Origin: Chitinophaga rhizosphaerae
GTDB taxonomy: Bacteria > Bacteroidota > Bacteroidia > Chitinophagales > Chitinophagaceae
Assembly: GCF_003958645.1 (NCBI RefSeq)
Contig: NZ_RXLO01000008.1
Location: 124,001-188,000 of the forward strand
Reading direction: 5' to 3'
DNA length: 64,000 nt
Shown here: positions 27,039 through 35,093 of the stretch, in pieces
Layout: each line of letters opens with the position of its first letter
Position numbering within the stretch: position 1 is the stretch's first letter
The notes under the pieces: model-generated
Told to the model about the DNA's origin: nothing
Database searches by the model: none
What the model saw: only the letters and a program-made list of their open reading frames with translations
Position numbers and translations under genes: made by a program

Positions 27039-27953
27039 TTAAAGATTGATCTCGGATTTCAACCGGGTGAGTTCGCCCAGCAACCGCGTGGCGCTTACTT
27101 CGCCGGCCTTTTGCATATCGTCCGCCATCTTTGCGATGGCGAGGTTCAGGGTGTCGATTTCGGTGGGCCGGTGATGCCGGATATCCTGTAAGGTGGAGAT
27201 CAATTGTCCGTCAGACATTTGGCTGATGGTGACCACGCTATCCACCACTTCTTCCTCCCCGATCTCCACACCTTTCGCCCGGGCAACGCCAACGCACTCC
27301 CCGATCACGCGGCGGGCCAGCGCCATCGCTTTCTCATTTCGGTGAAAAAGCCCGTTATCTGTTTCCAGCAAAGGGCAGATAGAATTGAAAACGCAATTGG
27401 CGATGGCCTTTTTCCAGATGATCGGCTGCATGTTGCGCTCGGCGCGGAAAGGAAAAACAGGTGTATCCAACTGCGCCGTCAAATCCGCCAGCCTTGCCCC
27501 GCTTCCCCGGATCGCCCCCACCGGCGATGGCGCCACCGGTTTGAAACGGAGCCCCCCATCGTCCGCAAACTGGCTTGTAGCAAATAAAACGCACCGGTAC
27601 AAATCCGTAAACCCTTCCTGCAGAAACGGCATTTCCACTTCCAGCCCGTTTTGCAGCAGCACCACCGGCGAATCCCCTGTCTTACACTTCAAAGCCCTGG
27701 CCAGCGCAGCATTGCCGAACGATTTGTTCGTCAGCACCACGATCCCGTCGAGTACGGGATGGTTCTCGAGCGAGTCGATGACCACGGGATATTCCAGTTG
27801 CGCTCCCGGCGTTTTCACCCGGATAAGCCGTGTTTCCCGCTGCTGATCCGGGGTACTTCCCCGCAGGAGCACTACGTTCCTTTGATGAATCCCGAGCGCC
27901 ACGGCCAGTACCCGTCCGATGGCGCCAGCCCCGATGATGAATATGTTTTGCAT
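27039..27953 (-). CDS. Ketopantoate reductase (PanE/ApbA) family protein
   Basis: A 304-residue NADPH-dependent reductase related to 2-dehydropantoate 2-reductase, which makes pantoate for coenzyme A. The Rossmann motif is IIGAGAIGRVLAVALG (residues 5-20). The catalytic Lys lies in IIWKKAIANCVFN, and the Glu of the substrate site is in HRPTEIDTLN. These match the active PanE pattern. However, the N-terminal domain is more diverged than housekeeping PanE and no other pantothenate genes lie nearby, so it could be a paralogue acting on another 2-oxo acid. The gene is monocistronic. Confidence 0.82.
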   Translation of the reverse strand: MQNIFIIGAGAIGRVLAVALGIHQRNVVLLRGSTPDQQRETRLIRVKTPGAQLEYPVVIDSLENHPVLDGIVVLTNKSFGNAALARALKCKTGDSPVVLLQNGLEVEMPFLQEGFTDLYRCVLFATSQFADDGGLRFKPVAPSPVGAIRGSGARLADLTAQLDTPVFPFRAERNMQPIIWKKAIANCVFNSICPLLETDNGLFHRNEKAMALARRVIGECVGVARAKGVEIGEEEVVDSVVTISQMSDGQLISTLQDIRHHRPTEIDTLNLAIAKMADDMQKAGEVSATRLLGELTRLKSEINL

Positions 27954-28218
27954 GATCCGGTGTTTTGATGCCTCAAATGTCAGCCGTTATCTTCAACCCG
28001 AAGGATGGCAGATGCAACAATTTCCGGCAGATCAGTTGGCCTTTCTCCACTTATCCCCACTTAGCTGTTACAACATCAATCCCACCATGAACTAACCGTA
28101 AATCAATGTTTTAATCGATTCCATAAAAAGTGTACTTTTATTTATAAACCTAATTATACTGCTGACATACTGCTGTCATAACCCGATCTGAAATTTGTTT
28201 CATCAAACAGAAAAACCC

Positions 28219-29403
28219 ATGAAACAGACTGTTCTTTTCCTGACGATTGCTGTTTTTGCCCTTTGCGCAAAGGCACAAACCCAAAAATCCGACAATATGT
28301 TTACTGTAAAGCCCTTCAAGGTAAATGTCCCGCAGCCGGTGCTGGACGATCTCCAACAACGCCTCCGCCAGACCCGCTGGCCCGATGCACCCGAAAACAT
28401 CGGGTGGAATTACGGAACGGACCCCGTTTTCCTCCAAAACCTCGTGAAATACTGGCAAAACGGGTATGATTGGCGCAAACACGAAGCTGCCATCAATGCC
28501 ATCCCCCAGTTTACCGTGGAAATCGACAGCATGACGATCCATTTCCAGCACATCAAAAGCAAAAACCCCAACGCCAGGCCCCTCCTGCTCGTACACGGGT
28601 GGCCCGATTGCTTCTACCGCTTCCACAAAGTGATACCGCTGCTGACCGACGATTACCATCTCATCATCCCATCCATCCCCGGGTTCGGATTCTCCGGGCA
28701 CGCGGCCAAAACGGACGACGGATCGGCGAAGATTTTTGCTACGCTGATGAACGAGGTGCTGGGTTACAAAACCTACTTCGTAGCGGGTGGGGATGTGGGG
28801 CAAGGGATCGCCAAATCGCTTGCCAACCTGTACCCGGACAATGTTGCGGCCATCCACCTGTCAGACGTTGGGTATCCGAACGGTTCGGAAGACTGGAGCC
28901 AGATGTCGCCGGCAGAACAGCAATTTGGCCAGTTCATCCAGGGCTGGTGGTACCGGGAAGGCGCCTATGCCATGTTGCACGCCACCAAGCCGCAAACGCA
29001 GGCTTACGGGCTGAACGATTCCCCCGCCGGGCTCGCCGCCTGGATCACGGAGAAGTTCAATACCTGGCGCACGCCGGACGGCTCCATCGAAGATCATTAT
29101 TCGAAAGACGATCTGCTTACCAACATCATGATTTATTGGGTGACGCAAACGATCAATTCTTCGATGCGCACGTATGCGGTCGACAATCCACAAGGGCTCG
29201 CCTCCAATAATAAAGTGAATGTGCCTACCGGCGTGGCGATTTTCCCGGGAGACGCACCCACGCCGAAGGAATGGGCGGAACGGAGGGTCAACCTCAAACG
29301 GTTCACCAAAATGGATAAAGGCGGCCACTTCGCCGCGTTGGAAGTACCGGAACTGTGGGCCAATGAGCTGAAAGCATTTTTCAATAGTACCGGCGGAAAA
29401 TAA
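28219..29403 (+). CDS. Epoxide hydrolase-like alpha/beta hydrolase, exported
   Basis: A 394-residue protein of the microsomal epoxide hydrolase (EHN plus alpha/beta hydrolase) family. A signal peptide (MKQTVLFLTIAVFALCAKAQ) precedes the EHN domain (about 28-135: FKVNVPQPVLDDLQQRLRQT, WPDAPENIGWNYGTD). The hydrolase core has the oxyanion motif HGWPD, the nucleophile Asp192 in VAGGDVGQG and the His of KGGHFAALE. The ATG at 28219 is chosen because it begins the signal peptide. The substrate is unknown; family members open epoxides on lipids or xenobiotics. A terminator follows. Confidence 0.9.
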   Translation: MKQTVLFLTIAVFALCAKAQTQKSDNMFTVKPFKVNVPQPVLDDLQQRLRQTRWPDAPENIGWNYGTDPVFLQNLVKYWQNGYDWRKHEAAINAIPQFTVEIDSMTIHFQHIKSKNPNARPLLLVHGWPDCFYRFHKVIPLLTDDYHLIIPSIPGFGFSGHAAKTDDGSAKIFATLMNEVLGYKTYFVAGGDVGQGIAKSLANLYPDNVAAIHLSDVGYPNGSEDWSQMSPAEQQFGQFIQGWWYREGAYAMLHATKPQTQAYGLNDSPAGLAAWITEKFNTWRTPDGSIEDHYSKDDLLTNIMIYWVTQTINSSMRTYAVDNPQGLASNNKVNVPTGVAIFPGDAPTPKEWAERRVNLKRFTKMDKGGHFAALEVPELWANELKAFFNSTGGK

Positions 29404-29410
29404 ATCATTA

Positions 29411-29441
29411 AAAAAGCAGGCCCGTGCAGCGGGCCTGCTTT
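29411..29441 (+). terminator. Intrinsic terminator after the epoxide hydrolase gene
   Basis: Hairpin AAAGCAGGCCCG-tgcag-CGGGCCTGCTTT. A second GC-rich hairpin (AAGCGTCCC... GGGACGCTTTT, 29461-29499) lies just beyond it, downstream of the decayed TlpA gene on the minus strand. Confidence 0.85.
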
Positions 29442-29525
29442 CTACTTTTCTTCCTTCAAGAAGCGTCCCTCCAACCGGAGTTCCGGCGGCGGGACGCTTT
29501 TATTACTACACAACCGGCATAACGG

Positions 29526-30300
29526 TTACAGCAATTTCCCGAGATATTCTTCCAGTTCAGCACCGCGCCATCCAATTTTCAGGAGACTGCCCTGCTTATC
29601 GATCAACATCGTGGCCGGGATGGCTTCCACGTTGTAATCTTTCGCTACCTGGCTTGTGGGGCCGCTTTCGCCGGTCAGCTGCGGCCAGGTCAGCTTGTCT
29701 TCCGCAACGGCTTACAGCCATTTGGCATTGTTTTCGTCGATGGAAATGGAAACGATCGAGAGGCCCTTATCTTTGCATTGCTCGTTGAGTCTGGCCATAC
29801 GCGGGTTTTCCTCGCGGCAGGGTTTGCACCAGCTGGCCCAGAAATCGATCGGCACATATTTGCCTTTGAAGTCGGCGAGGTTGTGGAAATTGCCGTTTTT
29901 GTCGATAACAACGTAGCGGGGCGCCTGCGTAATGCGATAGCCATCCTAGAAAAGCGTTTTGGAAAGTTTGTCTTCATCACTCACGATCACCGTCAGGTTG
30001 TTAGGGCCCGTAATGCCGGCCTTCTTCGCCAGCTACATCCACAGCTTTTCAAAGCCCGGGGTATGCCAGGCGATCGTAGCGCGGCAAGTTGGCAATGCAG
30101 TAGGAGCACCAGTGCGCCCAAATATCGATCACCACCATTTTCCCTTTATATCGGACAGGCGGACGGTTTTGAATTTTTCGTTCTTCGCCGCAAAGTCAGG
30201 TGCGGGCTTACCTTTATCCAGCACTTCGTAACGGGCGTACAAAGAATCGATATACTGGCGGGCTGCCGGGGATTTCACGGCACTCTGGAATAAGAAGTGA
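29526..30300 (-). pseudogene. Decayed TlpA-like protein with two thioredoxin-type sites
   Basis: Reading the minus strand gives a clear TlpA/AhpC-TSA-like protein in broken pieces. The order is SPAARQYIDSLYARYE and GKPAPDF; DIWAHWCSYCIANLPRY (first Trx-type site); KKAGITGPNNLTVIVSDEDK; APRYVVIDKNGNF; DFWASWCKPCREENPRM (second site); SIVSISIDENNAKWL; and GWRGAELEEYLGKLL with the true stop at 29526-29528. In-frame stops lie at 29712-29714, 29946-29948 and 30033-30035. Frameshifts are needed near 30140 and near 30055. The 5' end is lost where AT-rich DNA begins at about 30300. The intact protein would have been a periplasmic disulfide reductase. The damage is spread out, so it is old rather than one recent hit. 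Confidence 0.8.
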
Positions 30301-30430
30301 AGTAGTCTACCATTACAATCACTGCAACTTCACCAATCCTAAATAGAAAATCTTCAGGAACAGGCAAATTATACAACAAAATGGACCTATAATATTGAAG
30401 TCGAACGAGTTGACCGCAAATCGCAAATAT

Positions 30431-30760
30431 TCAAAGGTCGTCGTACTTTTTGGCGTTCCCCTTTGCCCTTTCGACTGGATACTTCAGAGCGTTTTTTCTA
30501 ATTTTTCCGATTACGATTTCGTTAATGTCAAAATCGTATTTATCTGCTAGTTGCAGAGCGTAAGTAAGAATATCAGCTAGTTCCTCTTTTACTTTTTCAC
30601 GGTCTGCATCCTCAGCATTCTTCCAGAGAAATAATTCATTGAGTTCACCCGCTTCAATGCTTAACGCAAGTGCAAGATCTTTTGCATTGTGAAACTGGCT
30701 CCAATCACGCTCCTGATTGAACTGTCTGATTAGATTTATTAACGAATGCCAATCACTCAT
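30431..30760 (-). CDS. MazG-like nucleotide pyrophosphohydrolase
   Basis: A 109-residue all-alpha NTP pyrophosphatase, which converts (d)NTPs to (d)NMPs plus pyrophosphate. The metal-binding pattern is intact: EAGELNE (Glu36, Glu39) and EELADILTY (Glu59/60, Asp63). Single-domain members include dCTP-cleaving housekeeping enzymes and phage- or island-borne MazG proteins. The gene lies 64 bases downstream of the HNH nuclease gene in the same direction, in AT-rich DNA between the TlpA pseudogene and the island. It may be co-transcribed with the nuclease. Confidence 0.85.
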   Translation of the reverse strand: MSDWHSLINLIRQFNQERDWSQFHNAKDLALALSIEAGELNELFLWKNAEDADREKVKEELADILTYALQLADKYDFDINEIVIGKIRKNALKYPVERAKGNAKKYDDL

Positions 30761-30824
30761 AGCTAAGACTTTAATTTATATGTCATTAAAAAGATTCCAA
30801 AAGTCACCTCACAGCCTTACCATC

Positions 30825-31823
30825 CTATCGAAATTCCAAAAAATATCTCCTCTTGTGATGAGCATAATGCCATGCAAAATAGTCTTGTGTAATTTCATTG
30901 TAGTATGCACAGGTATTTTGATCGATTCCCTCAATGTATTGTCTGACTGTTTCAGTAAGCGGGCTTTTTCGGACAGACACTACCTTTCCATTGACAATAC
31001 TTATATATCCCCTTTCATACAGTTCATCGCAGCCCAATTTACACAAAGGCATAACGATAAACCTGTTGATACGCTCTTCGTGCGAACAATTCGCACGTCT
31101 TTTAATATGCGCCGTCACAAGCAATGAAACCGGAAAGATTTTATGGCAAATTGCACATGTATTTTCGATACGGTTGTAATGTAAAAGATAAGTAAGTAAA
31201 TCATGTTCCTTTCTAGCAACAACGGTGGTAATACGATCTGTTTTGGGTAAACGCTTCAACTTATCCTCAGCTTGCGACTCACTGCCTGAAACTTCATCTG
31301 TTCCTCCGTTAAGTTCCTCCAGGCCCAACTGCTCGAGGATGAGCCTGCTTTCTTCCTCATATAATACGTTGAAACCCTGGATATTTGCGTTGGGTTTATT
31401 CCCTTTAATCATATTAAAATCCTCAACACTTATATCCAGTTCATTAACATCGGTGAGAAAATACATACATTCCCAGGTAGATGGCACATCTTCCCCATTG
31501 TCTTTCCATAACTGAAATGCAGCCTTCTTATTACGGATGGTTAAGGTAACGGTCCCGGAATAAAAAATACGTCTTTCCTTAGCAAAAAAAGCGATATCTC
31601 CCGGCATGATCCGTTCCCATTTTCCTACATTGATATCCTTGCTTTTAGGCTCCACGCCCCAAACACGACATTTGCCGTCCGGGTAAATCTGCGCCAATTC
31701 AAATTGCTGATCCGGTGTCAGGAACCGATTGATGCTCGAAAGCGGTACGTCCTTAAGTACCGTATCCCGAAAATGTTCATAAGCCAAGGCATCACGGCAT
31801 GGCTGCAGAATAATCTTGGTCAT
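30825..31823 (-). CDS. HNH endonuclease with EVE-like N-terminal domain
   Basis: A 332-residue probable restriction nuclease. The C-terminal HNH domain (about 220-290) has CAIC (Cys223, Cys226), TAHIKRRANC (His239) and the second metal-binding pair in CKLGC (Cys261, Cys265). The N-terminal 135 residues (KWERIMPGDIAFFAKERRIFYSG, AAFQLWKDNG) resemble EVE/PUA-like domains. In restriction enzymes these read modified bases, so a modification-dependent nuclease is the best guess. The EVE assignment is by pattern only. No methyltransferase lies nearby, consistent with a type IV style enzyme. It is followed by the MazG gene. Confidence 0.75.
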   Translation of the reverse strand: MTKIILQPCRDALAYEHFRDTVLKDVPLSSINRFLTPDQQFELAQIYPDGKCRVWGVEPKSKDINVGKWERIMPGDIAFFAKERRIFYSGTVTLTIRNKKAAFQLWKDNGEDVPSTWECMYFLTDVNELDISVEDFNMIKGNKPNANIQGFNVLYEEESRLILEQLGLEELNGGTDEVSGSESQAEDKLKRLPKTDRITTVVARKEHDLLTYLLHYNRIENTCAICHKIFPVSLLVTAHIKRRANCSHEERINRFIVMPLCKLGCDELYERGYISIVNGKVVSVRKSPLTETVRQYIEGIDQNTCAYYNEITQDYFAWHYAHHKRRYFLEFR

Positions 31824-32005
31824 CCTTTCTGTTGATTTTGATGCGCTAAAAATAGGCAGGTCAATAGGAAATCCGGTCGCCTGTTTTGGGGATCCAATAT
31901 TTGAGATCGCTTAGGGGAGGTACCGGTTTACCGATTCGTTGATCAATAATAAAGTTAAGCAAATAATCGGATTGCAACCTCTCGGGCGACATAAGTAAAA
32001 CAGAA

Positions 32006-32036
32006 AAGGCAGTCCTCAACGAACTGCCTTTAATTT
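32006..32036 (-). terminator. Intrinsic terminator, probably the original ssrA terminator
   Basis: Hairpin AAAGGCAGT-tcgttgagg-ACTGCCTTT followed by TCTGTTTT on the minus strand. It lies just beyond the left copy of the ssrA 3'-end repeat, in the orientation and at the distance expected of a terminator once attached to ssrA and moved 8.5 kb away by island insertion. Confidence 0.6.
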
Positions 32037-32059
32037 TTTGATTCCATCAAGTTTGGGAT

Positions 32060-32071
32060 CAGGTGGAGCTG
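32060..32071 (-). repeat. Left attachment repeat of the island (copy of ssrA 3' end)
   Basis: CAGGTGGAGCTG is identical to 40636-40647, the last bases of ssrA. The neighbouring 25 bases towards the island (AGGAGCAGCCAATCGAACTC) keep a TTCGA T-loop-like core on the minus strand but are otherwise diverged. Confidence 0.6.
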
Positions 32072-32280
32072 AGGAGCAGCCAATCGAACTCTTGGTTGAA
32101 TTATTAAAGTTATTTAAAAGTATTAAATACTGATTTTCAGATATTATCTGGTTTATGTGCCTAAACCTGATCAACTTTGGATCACTTCTATTATAAAAGC
32201 TTTTATTGAAGTGGGATATGTTTAACTTTTTATTGACGGTCATGTGTTACTTAGTGTTGATGTGTTTTGCCATTATAGAT

Positions 32281-33147
32281 CTATTTTGTATGCTTTTTCA
32301 TATACTCCTCCTCAAATCCCTCAACTATCTGTGTTGCAGGCAAGTTTTTGGGCAATGAAAAGTTTGAATGCTGCATGGTTACACGCGAAAGGCTAAATCG
32401 ATACCTCCCAACATTTAGAGAAGGCTTAAAACGTTTGAAATCAGTACTAAGGTCAATATCCGAAGTTATTTGGAGCTTACTTAGAATATCACTAATCGAT
32501 GGGATCATTATCTTTTTTACCAATACATCAACAAATTCGAAATATATTTCAGGCCACATATAAACCTCTACCGAGGGCATTATATCTACTCCTGGGATAC
32601 AATTCCTGAAAAGTTCAAATACCTCACTGGCTATCAACATAGCTTGTATTCCATCTGATTGATTTATGGCGTAGATACCATTTGAAAAACTGTAAGTAGA
32701 AGAAAGGGCAGCTTTTTGTTTTGAACAACCGGTCATTTGCTGATGTAAAACATCAAATGCAGATAACTTCTCCGATAGTACTTCTAAGGGAAACCCTTTT
32801 TGATCGAGAGATAACAAATCAGCTATTAGTTTAGGTTTATGTTGTATTTTGTGAGAAACCAAGTTTTCATAATCTTGTCCATATATTTGTGAGCAAATCT
32901 GTAAGATTTTGTCCATGTATGAATCTACTGCCAGATACCACATCAAAACCGATGAATACCTTTTAATACCATTCAAAACAACAGTTTCTGATTTTTCTAG
33001 CACCTGCAAGTTTTGGAGCGTATTATAGTATGCATCCGTGGCAAGTAAATCATGAACGATCAATAGAGGGAGTGAGCGGTCACCATCTATAATATGGAGC
33101 ATCGCCCTCATGTAATCATTTTTCCTAAAATTTTCCAGCGTTCTCAT
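32281..33147 (-). CDS. Hypothetical island protein, partner of the membrane-anchored protein
   Basis: A 288-residue protein of unknown family, mostly helical with no transmembrane segment or signal peptide. Stretches such as YMRAMLHIIDGDRSLPLLIV and IAINQSDGIQAMLIASEVFE show an ordinary soluble protein. Its start overlaps the end of the upstream membrane-anchored gene by four bases (ATGA), so the two are translationally coupled and probably form a complex or a toxin/partner-like pair. It is the last gene of the island's minus-strand defence block. The function is not known. Confidence 0.7.
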   Translation of the reverse strand: MRTLENFRKNDYMRAMLHIIDGDRSLPLLIVHDLLATDAYYNTLQNLQVLEKSETVVLNGIKRYSSVLMWYLAVDSYMDKILQICSQIYGQDYENLVSHKIQHKPKLIADLLSLDQKGFPLEVLSEKLSAFDVLHQQMTGCSKQKAALSSTYSFSNGIYAINQSDGIQAMLIASEVFELFRNCIPGVDIMPSVEVYMWPEIYFEFVDVLVKKIMIPSISDILSKLQITSDIDLSTDFKRFKPSLNVGRYRFSLSRVTMQHSNFSLPKNLPATQIVEGFEEEYMKKHTK

Positions 33148-34109
33148 TTTCCTCTCGGTTTTTGTTTTTCATAACTGAATATTTTCAAGATTACCATCAT
33201 TTTTCGGTATGCGTTATGATTTAACCTTGATAGCGGTTTAAAATTATCCTTTACCAGTTTGTCAATATGCTGCAAATCCGGATAGGCACGATAACAATTA
33301 TCAACGTCAACATATAAACTATCCAATGATCTCTCCCCCGGATATTTGTCTAATGTTTCCTTTAGGGGAACAATGAGGTTAGAATATACATTTGAGAAGA
33401 ACGTAACATTACTGTGCGGTTTCCATTTTTTGTAGACATTGATACACTCGTGTTTTACGCTATAATCAACTACCTGTAAAGTCATCAGACTTCTTTCTAA
33501 AAAACGTTCTATTTCAAATTGGCTGTTTCTGAATACTTCTTGTCTATCGTTCAGTAAATTTGTAAAAAGCTCCATGTTTTTTATCGCCCCTTCTTCCATA
33601 TCTTTGATACTACCAATGATTTCAAAGACTTTGGTCACTGCTTTAGTTTTTAACCTCTTTTTGCCACACCTGACATAGTGGTTAAGAAATACCGAGTAAT
33701 CGATTTTTTCCAGAAAATAAAGATGTGCAATTATCTTTAGCTGGAATCCCGCTGAATGTATTTCCACAATAGACGGGGCCTCAATTGACTCTTTCACTAC
33801 TTCATAATTTTTTCTGCACTCCTGGGCGAAGTTGTACAATAGGAGGTTTACTGATTGCCGGTAAGTTTTTCTTACTCGCCAGGCATTGATCCGATTGATT
33901 GTCCAATTGGTTAAGATACCAGCGCCAAAAATCAAAATGGTTATGATAATGGTATATGAAGTGTTTGCATCTACTCCTGTATAGTCCTGCATTGACTTAA
34001 AAAACAAACGAATGTGATTGCTTGGAAGGTTATCAGTTGATGTCGGAGGTTTTGCAGAAACCATGATTTTATGTAAGGTATCGGCAATAGGCTTTTGGGG
34101 GAAATTCAT
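33144..34109 (-). CDS. Hypothetical membrane-anchored island protein
   Basis: A 321-residue protein. A single transmembrane segment at about residues 49-66 (TSYTIIITILIFGAGILTNW) precedes a long helical cytoplasmic region rich in charged residues (RKTYRQSVNLLLYNFAQECR, FERxL-type heptads around FLERSLMTLQ). The shape resembles membrane-anchored sensors or effectors of abortive infection systems, but no named domain is recognised. It overlaps the next gene by four bases and lies 233 bases downstream of the SLATT gene, so it could be an extra part of the CBASS module or a separate system. Confidence 0.7.
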   Translation of the reverse strand: MNFPQKPIADTLHKIMVSAKPPTSTDNLPSNHIRLFFKSMQDYTGVDANTSYTIIITILIFGAGILTNWTINRINAWRVRKTYRQSVNLLLYNFAQECRKNYEVVKESIEAPSIVEIHSAGFQLKIIAHLYFLEKIDYSVFLNHYVRCGKKRLKTKAVTKVFEIIGSIKDMEEGAIKNMELFTNLLNDRQEVFRNSQFEIERFLERSLMTLQVVDYSVKHECINVYKKWKPHSNVTFFSNVYSNLIVPLKETLDKYPGERSLDSLYVDVDNCYRAYPDLQHIDKLVKDNFKPLSRLNHNAYRKMMVILKIFSYEKQKPRGK

Positions 34110-34342
34110 AGATGCTGTTTAATTGTTGTATATTTCTTCTAACTGTTTAATTCTATCTTCAGAGCCTTGCGTATTATATTAATTTTATAAATTCGTGTTG
34201 AAAGCATTAGAATTGGGGTGGCTGTCTGACCTCCTCTTTTCTCTTAACTTATACATATATCTACCGAACAAAACAAGAGGTCTATATACGCGTAGATAAT
34301 AGTACAATAAAAGAAATTCGCTCTGGTCGTAACAAAGGAGAT

Positions 34343-34897
34343 CTATGATTTTCTCAATTGCTCAGGCAAAAACTTATCGATTTCCTCATCCGAAAATGTA
34401 AATTCTTCCTGTTTTTGAAGAGCGATCGAAGCCTCATTGTATGCTTTGCTAATAGTTTTCGGAGCCCCCCGGTATGTGTTTACAAGTTGTTCATTCAGCT
34501 CGTCCCTTCTTTGTTGAAGTAATGGAATGTCCTTGTACCCGACTTTAATGTCTACCAATAAAGAGAGGAATTTTTCCCTAATTTCGAGTATGTTCAACGC
34601 GGCTTGTTTGTGTTTCTCCGCTAAGGCTAGTAAGTTAAAATCTTTTGAATATAATGTTAGCCCGAGCAGAATTGTTGAAAACAATGCAGCAAGGAATTGA
34701 AATATCTTTCCGTCTCCGAATACTAATACCAGGATACTCGTTGTTGTTGCGGCGGATAGTATAATCTCTGCAAGTTTGAAACAATCACTTCTGGTTTTAA
34801 GAAGGTCAGCGCATTTCTCATGTGTTTTATGGGCGTAAACAACTCTCCCATATACTTCTCTTATTTGGGATTCAAGAATATCATACTGTTCTTTCAT
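34343..34897 (-). CDS. SLATT domain effector (two transmembrane helices)
   Basis: A 184-residue protein of the SLATT type (SMODS and SLOG-associating two-TM effector). Two transmembrane helices at about 41-60 (LAEIILSAATTTSILVLVF) and 65-83 (FQFLAALFSTILLGLTLYS) are flanked by long charged helices (ILESQIREVYGRVVYAHK; LALAEKHKQAALNILEIREK). In related systems the protein is thought to form a membrane pore when a nucleotide signal is made, killing the infected cell. Its ATG is 18 bases after the stop that the nucleotidyltransferase gene would use if its reading frame were restored. This places both genes in one operon and makes this the expected effector. Confidence 0.85.
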   Translation of the reverse strand: MKEQYDILESQIREVYGRVVYAHKTHEKCADLLKTRSDCFKLAEIILSAATTTSILVLVFGDGKIFQFLAALFSTILLGLTLYSKDFNLLALAEKHKQAALNILEIREKFLSLLVDIKVGYKDIPLLQQRRDELNEQLVNTYRGAPKTISKAYNEASIALQKQEEFTFSDEEIDKFLPEQLRKS

Positions 34898-34915
34898 AGT
34901 ATTGTGTGTATATAG

Positions 34916-35093
34916 TTATTCGGAAATTGGTACATCAATTGTGTCTCGAGCCACTACTACGTCATCCTTGATGATATAACATTCGACAAAATGGCTTCCC
35001 CTAAATGTAGTGGTTTCAATCCTTGTGAATGAACCGTTGTCATCAATAATCTGGCCCCTGATATTGTTTCGTTTTATTGCTTGCCCCCCCCCT
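34916..35093 (-). pseudogene. Out-of-frame C-terminal part of the CD-NTase
   Basis: After the G-tract the minus strand continues in another frame as QAIKRNNIRGQIIDDNG, TRIETTTFRGSHFVECYIIK and DDVVVARDTIDVPISE, then a stop at 34916-34918. This is the natural end of an AGS-C-like sensor domain. Removing one G from the tract gives one open frame of 433 codons from 36218 to 34916. Confidence 0.8.

Larger units (their letters stand above)
31824..32280. other. Left junction of the island; no gene
   Basis: The stretch holds a displaced terminator (32006-32036), the left attachment repeat (32060-32071) and AT-rich non-coding island DNA. A 75-codon minus-strand frame (32016-32243) runs across the terminator and attachment repeat and is not believed. 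Confidence 0.6.

Noticed and set aside
32016..32243. A 75-codon minus-strand frame at the island's left edge
   Set aside because: It runs across the attachment repeat and a terminator hairpin and has no domain-like sequence.
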